Positions 46,948-57,199 are shown, numbered from the stretch's first letter. The stretch is DNA of 64,000 nt from Pseudomonas sediminis (GCF_039555755.1 NZ_CP154631.1:4464001-4528000), one strand, 5' to 3'. Numbers and translations are program-made. Notes: generated from the sequence alone by a model not told the origin.

Positions 46948-48192
46948 ATGAGTAAAACTCCCCTCGCCCGTGCCGTGGCCCTCGCCACGCTGGGCGCCAG
47001 CCTGACCCTGCCAAGCCTGGCACAGGCTGACTTCATCGCTGACAGCAAAGCCTCTCTGGAGCTGCGTAACTTCTATATGAATCGGGACCTGCGCGACCCG
47101 GGCGTAGCCCAGTCCAAGCGCGAGGAGTGGGCACAGGGCTTCATCCTTAAAGCCGAGTCCGGCTTTACCGAAGGCACCGTCGGCTTTGGCCTGGACGCCT
47201 ATGCGGGCCTGGGCCTGAAGCTCGACTCGTCTGACGATCGCGCCGGCACCGCTCTGCTACCCAACGGCTTCGGCAACGAGGGACCGGACGAATATTCCGA
47301 GTTCAGCGGCGCGGTCAAGGCACGCATCTCCAAGACTGTCGGCAAGGTCGGCGGACTGATGCCCAAGCTGCCCATCGTCTCTTCAGGTGACTCGCGCCTG
47401 CTGCCGCAGGTGTTCACCGGCGGCATGATCACCTCGCAGGAAATCGACGGACTGACGCTCAACGGAGGCCAACTGCGTGAGGTCAACCAGCGCGCCTCCA
47501 CCGACCGGGTCGACATCACCGCCACCAACATGGCCGGTGAGAGCGACCGCTACAACTTCGCCGGCGGCGACTACAAGTTCAACGGCGGCAACACCACCGT
47601 TGGCGTGTGGTACGGCGAACTGGAGGATATCTACGACCAGAAGCTGTACAACCTGATCCATGTACAGCCGATCGGCGACTGGAAGCTGGGCGCCAACCTG
47701 GCCTACTTCGACTCCCAGGATAACGGTCGCAAACTCGGCGGCAAGCTGGACAACGACCTGACCTCGGTCAATCTATGGGCCGGCATTGGCGCGCACACCT
47801 TCCGCGTGGGTTACCAGAAGGTCGGCGGCGACAACGCCTTCCCCTTCCTGACCGAAACCGATCCGTACATCGTCAACTACATCCAGATTCTCGACTTCAC
47901 CCGTAAGGACGAGAAATCCTGGCAAGCTCGTTATGACGTCAACTTCGCCAGCTACGGCATCCCGGGCCTGACTGCCTTCGTCCGCTACGTCACCGGCGAT
48001 GGCTTCGATCTTAACGATGGCAGCAGTGGCAAAGAATGGGAACGCGACATCGATATCAGCTACATCATCCAGGAAGGCCCACTGAAGAACCTCGGCGTGC
48101 GCTGGCGTAACGCGATGGTGCGTTCCAACGCGACCATTGGCGACCTGGATGAGAACCGTCTGATCGTCAGCTACACCATTCCGTTGATGTAA
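46948..48192 (+). CDS. OprD-family outer-membrane porin
   Basis: A 414-residue outer-membrane channel. Signal peptide SKTPLARAVALATLGASLTLPSLAQA is followed by DFIADSKASLELRNFYMNRDLRD, the OprD N-terminus. The 18-strand barrel type is suggested by WAQGFILKAESGFTEGTVGFGLDAYAGLGLKLDS and the C-terminal VRWRNAMVRSNATIGDLDENRLIVSYTIPL. OprD porins admit basic amino acids or small carboxylates; this substrate is unknown. Start with gaggag upstream; a terminator follows. Confidence 0.93.
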   Translation: MSKTPLARAVALATLGASLTLPSLAQADFIADSKASLELRNFYMNRDLRDPGVAQSKREEWAQGFILKAESGFTEGTVGFGLDAYAGLGLKLDSSDDRAGTALLPNGFGNEGPDEYSEFSGAVKARISKTVGKVGGLMPKLPIVSSGDSRLLPQVFTGGMITSQEIDGLTLNGGQLREVNQRASTDRVDITATNMAGESDRYNFAGGDYKFNGGNTTVGVWYGELEDIYDQKLYNLIHVQPIGDWKLGANLAYFDSQDNGRKLGGKLDNDLTSVNLWAGIGAHTFRVGYQKVGGDNAFPFLTETDPYIVNYIQILDFTRKDEKSWQARYDVNFASYGIPGLTAFVRYVTGDGFDLNDGSSGKEWERDIDISYIIQEGPLKNLGVRWRNAMVRSNATIGDLDENRLIVSYTIPLM

Positions 48193-48209
48193 GGCGCGTC
48201 CGCGAAACG

Positions 48210-48246
48210 AAAACGCCGCAACACCGGTATCGGGTTGCGGCGTTTT
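48210..48246 (+). terminator. Terminator of the OprD-family gene
   Basis: Perfect 13-bp arms (48210-48222 and 48234-48246) with an 11-base loop, ending in a T-run (ttttt). Structure is nearly the same as the terminator at 5803-5840. Confidence 0.88.
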
Positions 48247-48322
48247 TGGTTTTTATCGAAGCTGGAAAAGCACGCGCTGCCTGAACCCTTCTCGACCAGG
48301 GATACGCTCAAAAGCTGTACAC

Positions 48323-48391
48323 CGTCACTCCCGCGAAGGCGGAAGCCCAGATACTGCGGGGTTCTGGTTTCCCGCCTGCGCGGGAATGACG
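48323..48391. repeat. REP-like inverted repeat (cattcccgcg type)
   Basis: The left arm cgtcactcccgcgaaggcgg and the right arm cccgcctgcgcgggaatgacg are near-complements, with cccag/ctgg pairing around the central loop. This type is widespread in proteobacterial intergenic regions. It lies between the OprD-type gene and rof. Confidence 0.75.
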
Positions 48392-48428
48392 ACTACTTCA
48401 TCCCGGGCTGGCCTGACCAACATCCTCG

Positions 48429-48701
48429 ATGGACAACTACCAACCCTTGGCCTGTGATCTCTACGACTACCTGGAGATCGCCTGCATGCACTGCTATCAG
48501 CTGGATATCGAACTGGTCGACGGCTCGACCCTACTGGGCCAGGCCCTGACCACCGAAACCACGGCGAGCAAGGAAGAGTTTCTGCTGGTGCGTACAACCG
48601 ACGGCGAGCAACGCCTGCGCATGGATCGCCTGCTGGCGATCACCCCACAGGATGCAGGCGCCAGCTTTGGTCGAGTGCTGTTAAGCGGCAACCGCTGCTA
48701 G
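48429..48701 (+). CDS. rof: Rho-binding antiterminator, Rof family
   Basis: A 90-residue protein matching Rof/YaeO: YQPLACDLYDYLEIACMHCYQLDIELVDGS at the N-terminus, then a small Sm-like beta fold and LRMDRLLAI near residue 66. Rof binds Rho and reduces its termination activity. The MDNYQP start is typical. It is monocistronic between the OprD-type gene and the convergent DUF2058 gene. Confidence 0.85.
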   Translation: MDNYQPLACDLYDYLEIACMHCYQLDIELVDGSTLLGQALTTETTASKEEFLLVRTTDGEQRLRMDRLLAITPQDAGASFGRVLLSGNRC

Positions 48702-48755
48702 TCTCAGGGCGGCGCGGTGCGCACGGCGCACCCCACGGCGTCCTGCGGTACGCTT

Positions 48756-49295
48756 TTACCACATCAGATCATCAGGAATCTGATAGGCCGCGTAAGGATC
48801 GTCGGCATCCGGCTCTTCGACATGGGTATTGAGCAAGACGATGCGCGAGGCATCGCGCTCCTGAATCTTCAGCGCGGCCTCGCGCGGGATGATCTCGTAA
48901 CCACCGCCATGACGGACGATGGCCAGCCAGCCGTTGGACAGCTTGTTGCGCACCATGGTGTTGACCGGCAGGCGCTTGACCTTCTTGTCATCGACGAAGT
49001 TGTAGTAGTCCTCGCCGTCGAGCTTAGGCAGGCGTGAACGCTCGATCAGTTGCTTGACCTGCGCCGCGCGGGCTTTCTGCTCGGCTTTTTCCTGCTGCTG
49101 ACGATTCAGCTCCTGATCACGTGCGGCCTTTTCGGCTTGCGCCTGCAGTGCGGCCTGGCGTGTGCTGTCATCCAGTTCGGCCTGGCCTTTTTGCACCAGA
49201 CGCTTTTGCTTTTGCTGTTGCTTGCCAGCCTGCTTGGCCTGTTTTTCATTGACCAGGCCGGCTTTGAGCAGCTGGTCGCGCAGGGAAAGACCCAT
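48756..49295 (-). CDS. DUF2058 protein (YaiL-like)
   Basis: A 179-residue protein with an N-terminal MGLSLRDQLLKAGLVNEKQAKQAGK, a long Gln/Lys/Glu-rich coiled-coil region (~20-85), and a C-terminal domain with YYNFVDDKKVKRLPVN and GWLAIVRHGGGYEIIPREAA. This is the DUF2058/YaiL family, of poorly defined, possibly nucleoprotein function. Downstream of mazG on the same strand. Confidence 0.9.
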   Translation of the reverse strand: MGLSLRDQLLKAGLVNEKQAKQAGKQQQKQKRLVQKGQAELDDSTRQAALQAQAEKAARDQELNRQQQEKAEQKARAAQVKQLIERSRLPKLDGEDYYNFVDDKKVKRLPVNTMVRNKLSNGWLAIVRHGGGYEIIPREAALKIQERDASRIVLLNTHVEEPDADDPYAAYQIPDDLMW

Positions 49296-49490
49296 GACTA
49301 AAGATCCCGAACATGATTCAGTTGCGGCAGCGACGCAAATTCGCGCTGCCAGTCCAAGGCGCCCAGCATAAGGGCTAAGCAGCGGCGGCTCCAGCCTTTA
49401 GGAGCGACCGGGCGGCGAACCGCTTCAGTCGCGAAAGGCGGACAGCAGAGGCTTCGCGGATAAATCGGAACGCCGCCGTGCCTATAGGGT

Positions 49491-50321
49491 TCAACAGCCT
49501 GGCGACTGCTTCTCCAACTTCTTCGCCTCGCCCCACAAGGCATCCAGTTCCTCCAGCGAGCAACCGTCCATGCTGCGCCCGGCCTCACGCACGCTCTGCT
49601 CGATAAAGCGAAAGCGCCGCTCGAACTTGCCATTGGCTGCCCGTAGCGCAGCCTCAGGATCGACCTTCAGGTGCCGTGCCAGGTTGCTGACGACGAACAG
49701 CAGATCGCCGATCTCCTCGGCCACCGCCTCGGCATCGTTTTCACTCATGGCTTCGAGCACTTCATCCAGCTCTTCGCGCACCTTGTCCACCACCGGCAAA
49801 GCATCGGGCCAGTCGAAGCCGACCTGGGCCGCACGCTTCTGCAGTTTGGCCGCACGCGACAGTGCAGGCAGCGCGCTTGGCACATCATCGAGCAGGGAGA
49901 GCTGCTCGGGTTCGGCGGCCTTTTCGGCGCGCTCCTGCGCCTTGAGCTCTTCCCAACGCTGCTTGACCGCTGCTTCTTCAAACTTGGCGGCGTCCGGCAT
50001 CCCGTACAGATCACCGTCGGGGAATACATGCGGATGGCGACGAATCAGCTTGCTGGTGATGCCATCGACCACCCGGGCAAAATCGAAACGCCCCTCCTCC
50101 TGCGCCAGCTGGCTGTAATAGACCACCTGGAACAGCAGATCGCCCAGCTCACCCGGCAAATGCTCGAAGTCGCTGCGCTCGATGGCATCGGCGACTTCGT
50201 ACGCCTCTTCCAGGGTGTAAGGCACGATGCTCGCGTAGTTCTGCTTCAGATCCCAGGGGCAGCCGTGTTGCGGATCACGCAGACGGGCCATCAGATGCAG
50301 CAGATCGTCGAGTTGGTACAT
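49491..50321 (-). CDS. mazG: Nucleoside triphosphate pyrophosphohydrolase
   Basis: A 276-residue enzyme with two MazG domains that hydrolyses NTPs to NMP and pyrophosphate. The first domain has CPWDLKQNYASIVPYTLEEAYEVADAI and GELGDLLFQVVYYSQLA; the second VREELDEVLEAM and AEEIGDLLFVVSNLARHL. In E. coli MazG lowers ppGpp effects, and here too it lies next to relA. ATG at 50321 with ggag upstream. Confidence 0.94.
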   Translation of the reverse strand: MYQLDDLLHLMARLRDPQHGCPWDLKQNYASIVPYTLEEAYEVADAIERSDFEHLPGELGDLLFQVVYYSQLAQEEGRFDFARVVDGITSKLIRRHPHVFPDGDLYGMPDAAKFEEAAVKQRWEELKAQERAEKAAEPEQLSLLDDVPSALPALSRAAKLQKRAAQVGFDWPDALPVVDKVREELDEVLEAMSENDAEAVAEEIGDLLFVVSNLARHLKVDPEAALRAANGKFERRFRFIEQSVREAGRSMDGCSLEELDALWGEAKKLEKQSPGC

Positions 50322-50360
50322 AAAAACTCCTGGGCTGCACGCTACAAGCGGCAAACCACA

Positions 50361-50383
50361 AGAAAAGGCGCAGCGGCGCCTTT
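50361..50383 (-). terminator. relA terminator
   Basis: Arms aaaggcgc (50364-50371) and gcgccttt (50376-50383) with a 4-base loop, followed on the minus strand by ttttctt. It separates relA from mazG transcription at least in part. Confidence 0.7.
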
Positions 50384-50414
50384 GACTTGCTGCTTGTCAC
50401 CTGAAGCGTGCCGC

Positions 50415-52658
50415 TTAATTGGCCCGCTGGCGACGCGCCTCGATGATGTTGGGTAATTGGCCGATGCGCGCCAGCAGACGCCCGAGCGCATCGAGTCCGG
50501 GAATCTCCACGGTGATCGACATGGAGGCGGTGTTGTCCTCCTTGTTCGAGCGGGTGTTGACCGCCAGCACGTTGAGTTTTTCGTTGAGCAGTACCTGGGT
50601 GACGTCACGCAGCAGACCGGAACGGTCGTAGGCCTTGATGACGATTTCCACCGGGTAGGTCTGCACCGGCACCGGCCCCCAGCTCACCTGGATCATCCGC
50701 TCCGGCTCGCGCGCCGTTTGCTGCAGTGCCGTCGGGCAGTCCTGACGATGGATGGTGACGCCACGGCCAAGAGTGATGTAACCGACGATCGGGTCGCCCG
50801 GCAGCGGCTGGCAACAGCCGGCCATCTGTGTCAGCAGGTTGCCGACGCCCTGGATCTGAATGTCGCCGCGCTTGCCCGGCTTGAACCCCTGCGCCTTGCG
50901 CGGGATCAGTTCCAGCTGCTCGTTGCCGCGCTCAGGCTCGAGCAGTTGCTGCGCCAGGTTGACCGCATGAGCCAGGCGCACGTCGCCGGCCCCCAGGGCG
51001 GCGAACAGGTCCTCGGCGGTTTTCAGGTTGGCCTTCTCGGCCAGCTTGTCGAAGTCCGCACCGACCAGGGCCAGGCGCGCCAGCTCGCGCTCAAGCAACT
51101 GCTTGCCAGCGGCGACGTTCTGGTCGCGATCCTGCAGCTTGAACCAGTGGACGATCTTCGCCCGCGCGCGGCTGGTGGTGACATAGCCCAGGTTGGGGTT
51201 GAGCCAGTCGCGGCTCGGCGAGCCCTGCTTGCTGGTGATGATTTCCACCTGCTCGCCGGTTTGCAGGCTGTAGGTCAGCGGCACGATACGCCCGTTGATC
51301 TTGGCGCCGCGGCAGTTGTGGCCGATCTCGGTGTGCACGCGGTAGGCGAAGTCCAGCGGTGTGGCGCCCTTGGGCAGGTCGATGGCGTGGCCGTCAGGGG
51401 TGAAGACGTAGACCCGATCCGGCTCGATATCCACGCGCAACTGCTCGGCCAGGCCGCCGATATCGCCCAGTTCTTCGTGCCACTCGATGACCTGACGCAG
51501 CCAGGAAATCTTCTCTTCGTAGTGGTTGGAGCCGGACTTGACGTCGGTGCCCTTGTAGCGCCAGTGCGCGCACACACCCAGCTCGGCCTCTTCGTGCATG
51601 GCGTGGGTGCGTATCTGCACCTCCAGCACTTTGCCTTCCGGGCCGAGCACGGCGGTGTGCAGCGAGCGGTAGCCGTTCTCCTTGGGGTTGGCGATGTAGT
51701 CGTCGAACTCCTTGGGAATGTGCCGCCACAGGGTATGCACGATGCCCAGGGTGGTGTAGCAATCACGCACCTCTGGCACCAGCACACGTACCGCACGCAC
51801 GTCGTAGATCTGGCTGAATTGCAGGCCCTTGCGCTGCATCTTGCGCCAGATCGAATAGATATGTTTCGCCCGGCCGCTGATATCGGCCTTGATACCGGTG
51901 GCTTCCAGCTCCTGACGCAGATTCGCCATAGCGTCGTTGATGTACTGCTCGCGATCGAGGCGACGCTCGTGCAGTAGCTTGGCGATCTGCTTGTACTGCT
52001 CCGGCTCCAGGTAGCGGAAGGACAGATCCTCCAGCTCCCACTTGATATGGCCGATACCCAGGCGGTGGGCCAGCGGCGCATAGATGTCGAACACTTCGCG
52101 TGCCACGCGCTGGCGCTTGTCTTCGTCGGCCTCCTTGACCGCACGGATGGCGCAGGTACGCTCGGCCAGCTTGATCAGCGCCACGCGCACGTCGTCGACC
52201 ATGGCCACCAGCATCTTGCGCAGGTTCTCAACCTGCGTCTGCGAGCCGACCACCACCGATTCACGCGGGTTGATACTGGCGCTGATCGCCGCCATGCGCA
52301 GCACACCTTCGATCAGCTTGGCCACCACCGCACCGAAGCGCTGCTGCACGGCGGCCAGGGTGATCTTGCCCTCACGTACGCCGCGATAGATGACCGCGGC
52401 AACCAGCGAATCCTGATCGAGTTTGAGATCGGCGAGAATCTCGGCAATATCGAGACCGGCGCGGAATGTCGAGGCGCCCTCGCTCCAGTGATGCTCGGTG
52501 GTATTGGCCTGTTGCTCGGCGTCACGGGCGAACTCGCAGGCCTCTTGCAATGCCTGGCGATCCAGCGCCGGATCGACACGAGTGACATGATCCAACCAGG
52601 CCACAAGATTGATGCTGCCGTCGTCGTTGACCGGCTGATGCGCTCTCACCTGAACCAT
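50415..52658 (-). CDS. relA: GTP pyrophosphokinase (ppGpp synthetase I)
   Basis: A 747-residue stringent-response synthetase. The N-terminal pseudo-hydrolase region lacks an intact HD motif, which with the lineage context marks RelA rather than SpoT. The synthetase has RAVRVLVPEVRDCYTTLGIVHTLW and NPKENGYRSLHTAVLGPEG. The TGS domain (VFTPDGHAIDLPKGATPLDFAYRVHTEIGHNCRGAK) and C-terminal ACT domain follow. It is ribosome-associated and senses uncharged tRNA. Monocistronic-looking, with a terminator before mazG. Confidence 0.95.
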   Translation of the reverse strand: MVQVRAHQPVNDDGSINLVAWLDHVTRVDPALDRQALQEACEFARDAEQQANTTEHHWSEGASTFRAGLDIAEILADLKLDQDSLVAAVIYRGVREGKITLAAVQQRFGAVVAKLIEGVLRMAAISASINPRESVVVGSQTQVENLRKMLVAMVDDVRVALIKLAERTCAIRAVKEADEDKRQRVAREVFDIYAPLAHRLGIGHIKWELEDLSFRYLEPEQYKQIAKLLHERRLDREQYINDAMANLRQELEATGIKADISGRAKHIYSIWRKMQRKGLQFSQIYDVRAVRVLVPEVRDCYTTLGIVHTLWRHIPKEFDDYIANPKENGYRSLHTAVLGPEGKVLEVQIRTHAMHEEAELGVCAHWRYKGTDVKSGSNHYEEKISWLRQVIEWHEELGDIGGLAEQLRVDIEPDRVYVFTPDGHAIDLPKGATPLDFAYRVHTEIGHNCRGAKINGRIVPLTYSLQTGEQVEIITSKQGSPSRDWLNPNLGYVTTSRARAKIVHWFKLQDRDQNVAAGKQLLERELARLALVGADFDKLAEKANLKTAEDLFAALGAGDVRLAHAVNLAQQLLEPERGNEQLELIPRKAQGFKPGKRGDIQIQGVGNLLTQMAGCCQPLPGDPIVGYITLGRGVTIHRQDCPTALQQTAREPERMIQVSWGPVPVQTYPVEIVIKAYDRSGLLRDVTQVLLNEKLNVLAVNTRSNKEDNTASMSITVEIPGLDALGRLLARIGQLPNIIEARRQRAN

Positions 52659-52792
52659 CGTCTTACCTTCCCTACGGTGCGCCTGAGCGGCACCGAGCAG
52701 TCGCCGGCCTTCTCTGAGCCGGTCGGATTAACTGAAAGGGTGCGCGTCCTGCGCATCCCCGCGGTACCGAACGTACCGCTTTGGCCCAAGAC

Positions 52793-54151
52793 CTAAGTCT
52801 CGGGCTTCTCGAATAGAGCCATGGCCTCGACATGCGCGGTTTGCGCAAACATGTCGAGAATCCCGGCGCGGCGCAGGCGATAGCCCTGCCGCAGCAACTC
52901 GGCCGCATCACGTGCCAGCGTGGTCGGGTTGCAGGATACATAGACCAGGCACCGCGCGCCCAGCTCGCTCATCCCACGTACCGCCTCCAGCGCGCCGTCA
53001 CGCGGCGGATCGAGCAGCACAGCGGAAAAACCGCCACGCGCCCAGGTCTCGTTGACCAGCGGCTTGGACAGGTCGGCGCGATAAAAGTGCGCATTGTCCA
53101 AGCCGTTGTGGCGCGCGTTGTCAGCGGCCCGCTGCACCATCGCGGCGACGCCTTCCACAGCCACCACTTCGGCAGCCTGACGCGCCAGCGGCAGGGCGAA
53201 ATTGCCCAGACCGCAGAACAGATCCAGCACCCGCTCGCCAGGCTGCACGCCCAACCAGTCTAGCGCCTGAGCGACCATGGCCGCGTTGACCAGACCATTG
53301 ACCTGGACGAAATCACCCGGCCGATAGGCCAGTTGCAAGTGCCAGCGTTGCAACTCAAAGCCGAGCTCAGCGCTCGGCTCATCAGACAGTGGCAGCCCTT
53401 CACCCTGCAGCCACAGCTGCGCATCATGCTCGCTGCAGAACGCGCGCAGGCGGCTCAGATCCGCCTCGGCAAGCGCTGCCGTGTGGCGCAGCAGCAATGC
53501 TTCGGCAGTACCGCTGAACAGTTCCACGTGCCCGACTGCCTGTGGCTTTTCCAGGCTGCGCAGCAAGGCCGGCAAGGCGCTGAAAATGGGCTGCAAGGGC
53601 TGTACCAGTACCGGACATTGTTCAATGGCCACGATGTCCTGGCTGGCCTCGGCACGGAAACCGACCTGCAGCTGCCGCGCCTTGGCATCCCAGCGCACGG
53701 CAACGCGTGCGCGGCGCCGGTAACCGAGTTCGGGGCCAAACAGCGGCGCAGCCCACTCATCTGGCTGCACGCCACCCAGGCGCGACAATTGCTCGGCCAG
53801 CGTGCGCTGTTTCAGGGCCAGTTGCTCGGCGTGGGGCATGTGCTGCAGGTTGCAGCCGCCGCAACGGTCAGCGTGCACGCAGGGCGCCGCGCGGCGCTCG
53901 CTGCTGGCGGCGATGATGCGTTCGGCGCGTGCCTCGACGGTCTGGCTGCGGGCAGCGAGTACCCGCGCCTCAACTTCTTCGCCGGCCAGCGCACCACTGA
54001 CGAACCAGGTGCGCCCGCCTTCGAAGGCGATGCCGCGGCCGTCACCGGCCAGGCGCTCGATGGACAGTTTCTGCTTCTTGCCGACCGGCACCTGCGCCGC
54101 ACGGCTGCCGCCGCTGGGCTGAAAGCGCAGGTTGGAGCTGCGTCTGGCCAT
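52793..54151 (-). CDS. rlmD: 23S rRNA (uracil1939-C5)-methyltransferase
   Basis: A 452-residue SAM enzyme. An N-terminal TRAM domain, then the Fe-S cysteines in [15 protein letters not shown], and the Rossmann domain with [15 protein letters not shown]. Catalytic loop [13 protein letters not shown] contains the nucleophile Cys. The start overlaps the cysM stop by one base (TGATG), so the two are probably coupled. Confidence 0.95.
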   Translation of the reverse strand: MARRSSNLRFQPSGGSRAAQVPVGKKQKLSIERLAGDGRGIAFEGGRTWFVSGALAGEEVEARVLAARSQTVEARAERIIAASSERRAAPCVHADRCGGCNLQHMPHAEQLALKQRTLAEQLSRLGGVQPDEWAAPLFGPELGYRRRARVAVRWDAKARQLQVGFRAEASQDIVAIEQCPVLVQPLQPIFSALPALLRSLEKPQAVGHVELFSGTAEALLLRHTAALAEADLSRLRAFCSEHDAQLWLQGEGLPLSDEPSAELGFELQRWHLQLAYRPGDFVQVNGLVNAAMVAQALDWLGVQPGERVLDLFCGLGNFALPLARQAAEVVAVEGVAAMVQRAADNARHNGLDNAHFYRADLSKPLVNETWARGGFSAVLLDPPRDGALEAVRGMSELGARCLVYVSCNPTTLARDAAELLRQGYRLRRAGILDMFAQTAHVEAMALFEKPET

Positions 54152-55056
54152 CAGCGCGCCGGTTCTTCGTAAACGCCGGTGGACAGGTAACGGTCGCCAC
54201 GGTCGCAGATGATCGCCACCAGCACCGCGTTCTCCAGCTGCTGCGAGAGGCGCAGCATGCCGGCCACGGAGCCACCGGAAGACACGCCGCAGAAGATGCC
54301 CTCTTCCCGCGCCAGGCGCCGCATGACGTGCTCGGCCTCGGCCTGGCCCATGTCCATTACCTGATCGACCCGTTCGGCCTGATAGATCTTCGGCAGGTAT
54401 TCCTCGGGCCAGCGGCGGATGCCGGGAATGGCCGAGCCTTCCTGCGGTTGCAGACCGACGATCTGGATCGCCGGGTTCTGCTCCTTGAGGTAGCGCGAGG
54501 TACCCATGATGGTGCCGGTGGTGCCCATGGAGCTGATGAAGTGGGTGATGGTCCCGCCGGTCTGGCGCCAGATCTCGGGGCCGGTACCGCTGTAGTGCGC
54601 CTCGGGATTGTCGCCGTTGGCGAACTGGTCGAGCACCTTGCCGCGGCCCTCGGCCTGCAGCTTCTCGGCCAGGTCACGCGCGCCTTCCATGCCCTCTTCC
54701 TTGCTGACCAGGATCAGCTCGGCGCCATAAGCGGTCATCGCCCACTTGCGCTCGGCAGTGGAGTTGTCCGGCATGATCAGAATCATCTTGTAACCCTTGA
54801 TCGCCGCGGCCATGGCCAGGGCGATGCCGGTGTTGCCACTGGTGGCTTCGATCAGGGTATCGCCGGGCTGGATGGCGCCGCGCAACTCGGCGCGGTTGAT
54901 CATCGACAAGGCCGGACGATCCTTGACCGAACCGGCCGGGTTGTTGCCTTCCAGCTTGACCAGCAGGGTGTTGCTGGTGTCACCGCCCAGGCGTTGCAGA
55001 CGTACCAGGGGGGTATTACCGATGCAGTCGGCAATGGTGGGAAATTGCAGGGTCAT
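54151..55056 (-). CDS. cysM: Cysteine synthase B
   Basis: A 301-residue PLP enzyme that makes cysteine or S-sulfocysteine. PLP lysine K45 in [16 protein letters not shown], substrate loop [12 protein letters not shown] near 70, glycine loop [15 protein letters not shown], not VKCR, at the lysine marks CysM. The frame extends upstream well past the ATG at 55056, but the conserved sequence starts there. It is followed by rlmD with a one-base overlap. Confidence 0.94.
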   Translation of the reverse strand: MTLQFPTIADCIGNTPLVRLQRLGGDTSNTLLVKLEGNNPAGSVKDRPALSMINRAELRGAIQPGDTLIEATSGNTGIALAMAAAIKGYKMILIMPDNSTAERKWAMTAYGAELILVSKEEGMEGARDLAEKLQAEGRGKVLDQFANGDNPEAHYSGTGPEIWRQTGGTITHFISSMGTTGTIMGTSRYLKEQNPAIQIVGLQPQEGSAIPGIRRWPEEYLPKIYQAERVDQVMDMGQAEAEHVMRRLAREEGIFCGVSSGGSVAGMLRLSQQLENAVLVAIICDRGDRYLSTGVYEEPAR

Positions 55057-55154
55057 GGGTCGCTCGAATCCAGACTGACGCGAAGGGGCGTCATGATACG
55101 CCGAACCCGCCGCGGCATCACCCAGCGAACGTAACCAGCGGCTGTTCGGCGTGA

Positions 55155-56492
55155 TCAGGCCGCCGGCATGCGCAGCAATACGCGCAAGCCATGCCTGCCG
55201 TTTTCGGCCCAGACGCGCCCGCCTTGTGTCTCGATCATGCTGCGGGCTATGGCCAGGCCCAGGCCGAAACCGTCGCCGCCCGGCCTGGCGGTGCTGAGAC
55301 GGGTAAACGGACGGAAGATAGTCTCCAGCTCGTTTTCCGCCACACCCGGCCCCTGATCCTCGATCCACAGCAACCAGTTATCGCCTTCCTGCTGGCCAGC
55401 GAGGCGAACCAACCCGCCGTGCGGCGAATGCCGGATGGCATTGCGCAGGATGTTTTCCAGCGCCTGCGCCAGACCATTGAGATTGCCGCGTACTCGGCAA
55501 CCTACCGGCAGATCGCAGGGCATGCGCGCAAGTGGCCAGCCGGTTTCGAAGCCGGCGTTCTCGCGCAGCACATCCCACAGCCGGATTACATCCACCTCTT
55601 CGCTGGGCAGTTGCGGCCGCTCCGTGTCCAGCCAGACCAGTTCCAGAGCATCGCCGACCAGTTTTTCCATCGCATCCACTTCACGTGCCAGGCGCTGGCG
55701 CAGTGCAACGTTGTCACCCTCGTTCTCCCCGGCCACGCGCAAGCGGCTCAGCGGCGTGCGTAGTTCATGGGACAGGTCGCGCAACAATTGGCGCTGAAAA
55801 GCGACCGTACCCTGCAGACGCTCCGCCATATGGTCGAAACTTCGCGCCAGCTCACCCAACTCGTCCTTGCGCCCGGTGACCGGCGGGCCAAGCCTGGCAG
55901 ACAGATCACCCGCACTCAGAGCGGCAGCCTGGCGTCGAAGGATGGCCAAGGGGGCGATCAACAGCCGATAAAGCAGCAGTGCCACGACCACGGCCAAGAC
56001 CGCCGGCAGTAGCCGCTGCAGAAGCAGCTCCCACAGCTCGTTGTACTTGCGCGGATTCAAGTGCTGCGGCAACGCCATGACCAGGCGGGTCTTTCCATCG
56101 CTGAAGGGCACGTAGAAGGTCGGCGTACCGCCCGGTCGGCCCACGGGAAAGTCCAGCTTGCGCACGAAATCCAGGCGCTGCTCTTCTTCATCGCTCAGTG
56201 GTTGCGAGGCCAGCGAATGCTTGTGCTCATCGACCACCGCGGCCCAGACCCGCTCACGCTCGTGCAGGTGCTGTAGATAAGCATCGACGCCAGGCGCCCC
56301 ACCCTCTCGCCATGACTTTTCGGCCTGCCGCGCCTCGTCTCTGAGCATCTGCCGGGTCGACTCGGGCAGATAGGAGGTCGCCTCGAGCAACATCCGCCCT
56401 ACATCCACATGCAGGCTGACCAGCAGCAGGCAGAACAGCGCCAGGGCACCAGCCAGCCGCCACAGCAGCGAATGGCGTCCCGGCAGACTCAT
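55155..56492 (-). CDS. Sensor histidine kinase (PirS-like position)
   Basis: A 445-residue inner-membrane kinase: helix 1 near residues 9-28, periplasmic loop to ~157, helix 2 near 160-182, HAMP, phosphoacceptor H242 in LLRDLSHELRTPLSRLR, and ATPase motifs NILRNAIRHS, EDQGPGVA and GFGLGLAIARSM. It overlaps the regulator by four bases. In P. aeruginosa, as I recall, the genes at this place between gacS and cysM are pirR-pirS-pirA. No receptor gene is present here. Confidence 0.92.
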   Translation of the reverse strand: MSLPGRHSLLWRLAGALALFCLLLVSLHVDVGRMLLEATSYLPESTRQMLRDEARQAEKSWREGGAPGVDAYLQHLHERERVWAAVVDEHKHSLASQPLSDEEEQRLDFVRKLDFPVGRPGGTPTFYVPFSDGKTRLVMALPQHLNPRKYNELWELLLQRLLPAVLAVVVALLLYRLLIAPLAILRRQAAALSAGDLSARLGPPVTGRKDELGELARSFDHMAERLQGTVAFQRQLLRDLSHELRTPLSRLRVAGENEGDNVALRQRLAREVDAMEKLVGDALELVWLDTERPQLPSEEVDVIRLWDVLRENAGFETGWPLARMPCDLPVGCRVRGNLNGLAQALENILRNAIRHSPHGGLVRLAGQQEGDNWLLWIEDQGPGVAENELETIFRPFTRLSTARPGGDGFGLGLAIARSMIETQGGRVWAENGRHGLRVLLRMPAA

Positions 56493-57199
56493 GGCCCGGC
56501 CTGCGTCAGGATGTAGCCCTTGCCCCAGACGGTATTCACCCGCGTGGCCTCATAGCCCACCGCCTGCAATTTGCGCCGGATGTGGCTGACGTGCATGTCC
56601 AGGCTGCGGTCGTGCTGGGAATAGGCACGGCGTAATGCCTGCTGATAAAGGAAAGGCTTGCTCAGGGCCTCGTCGCGGTGTCGCCAGAGCAACTCCAGCA
56701 CGCGGTACTCACTGGGCGTCAGGCCCACCCAGGTACCTGAGAAGGCGACATCGCTGCGCCCTTCATCGAACTGCAAGCCACCGTCGACGCTGCCAAGGTG
56801 CTGCTCGCGACGCTCGTAGGCGACCCGCCGCAGAATCGCCTCGACCCGCACGCTGAGTTCACCGAGGCTGAAAGGCTTGGGCAGATAATCGTCGGCACCC
56901 TGGCTGAACCCGGCGATACGATTCTGCTCATCCCCCAGAGCCGACATCAGCAGCACCGGCACGCTGCGGCGCTGGCGCAGACGCTGCAGCACCTCCAGGC
57001 CATTGGTCCCGGGCAGAAGGATGTCCATCAGCACCAGATCGAAGTCTTCGCTTTCGGCCAACTGCAAACCTTCGCTGCCATCGTGACTCAAGGTCACGTC
57101 AAACCCGCAGCTCATCAGGTGCGACTGCACGTGGCTGGCGAGCAAGGGGTCATCCTCGACGGCAAGGATGCGAGCCGAGGTAGGTGTACGGGTCATCAT
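56489..57199 (-). CDS. OmpR-family response regulator (PirR-like position)
   Basis: A 236-residue regulator. Receiver with acidic VEDDP at 14-18, D59 in LVLMDILLPG and Lys in DDYLPKPFSL; C-terminal winged helix with LTPSEYRVLELL and VSHIRRKLQAVGYEATRVNTVWGKGYIL. The start could be either of two adjacent ATG codons (57199 or 57196). Divergent from gacS with about 120 bp between starts. Overlaps the sensor gene by four bases. Confidence 0.92.
   Translation of the reverse strand: MMTRTPTSARILAVEDDPLLASHVQSHLMSCGFDVTLSHDGSEGLQLAESEDFDLVLMDILLPGTNGLEVLQRLRQRRSVPVLLMSALGDEQNRIAGFSQGADDYLPKPFSLGELSVRVEAILRRVAYERREQHLGSVDGGLQFDEGRSDVAFSGTWVGLTPSEYRVLELLWRHRDEALSKPFLYQQALRRAYSQHDRSLDMHVSHIRRKLQAVGYEATRVNTVWGKGYILTQAGP

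Noticed and set aside
49296..49490. Coding region between DUF2058 and mazG
   Set aside because: The open frame there is a continuation of the wrong frame of mazG; the gap looks like decayed repeat sequence with fragments of the taggagcg palindrome.
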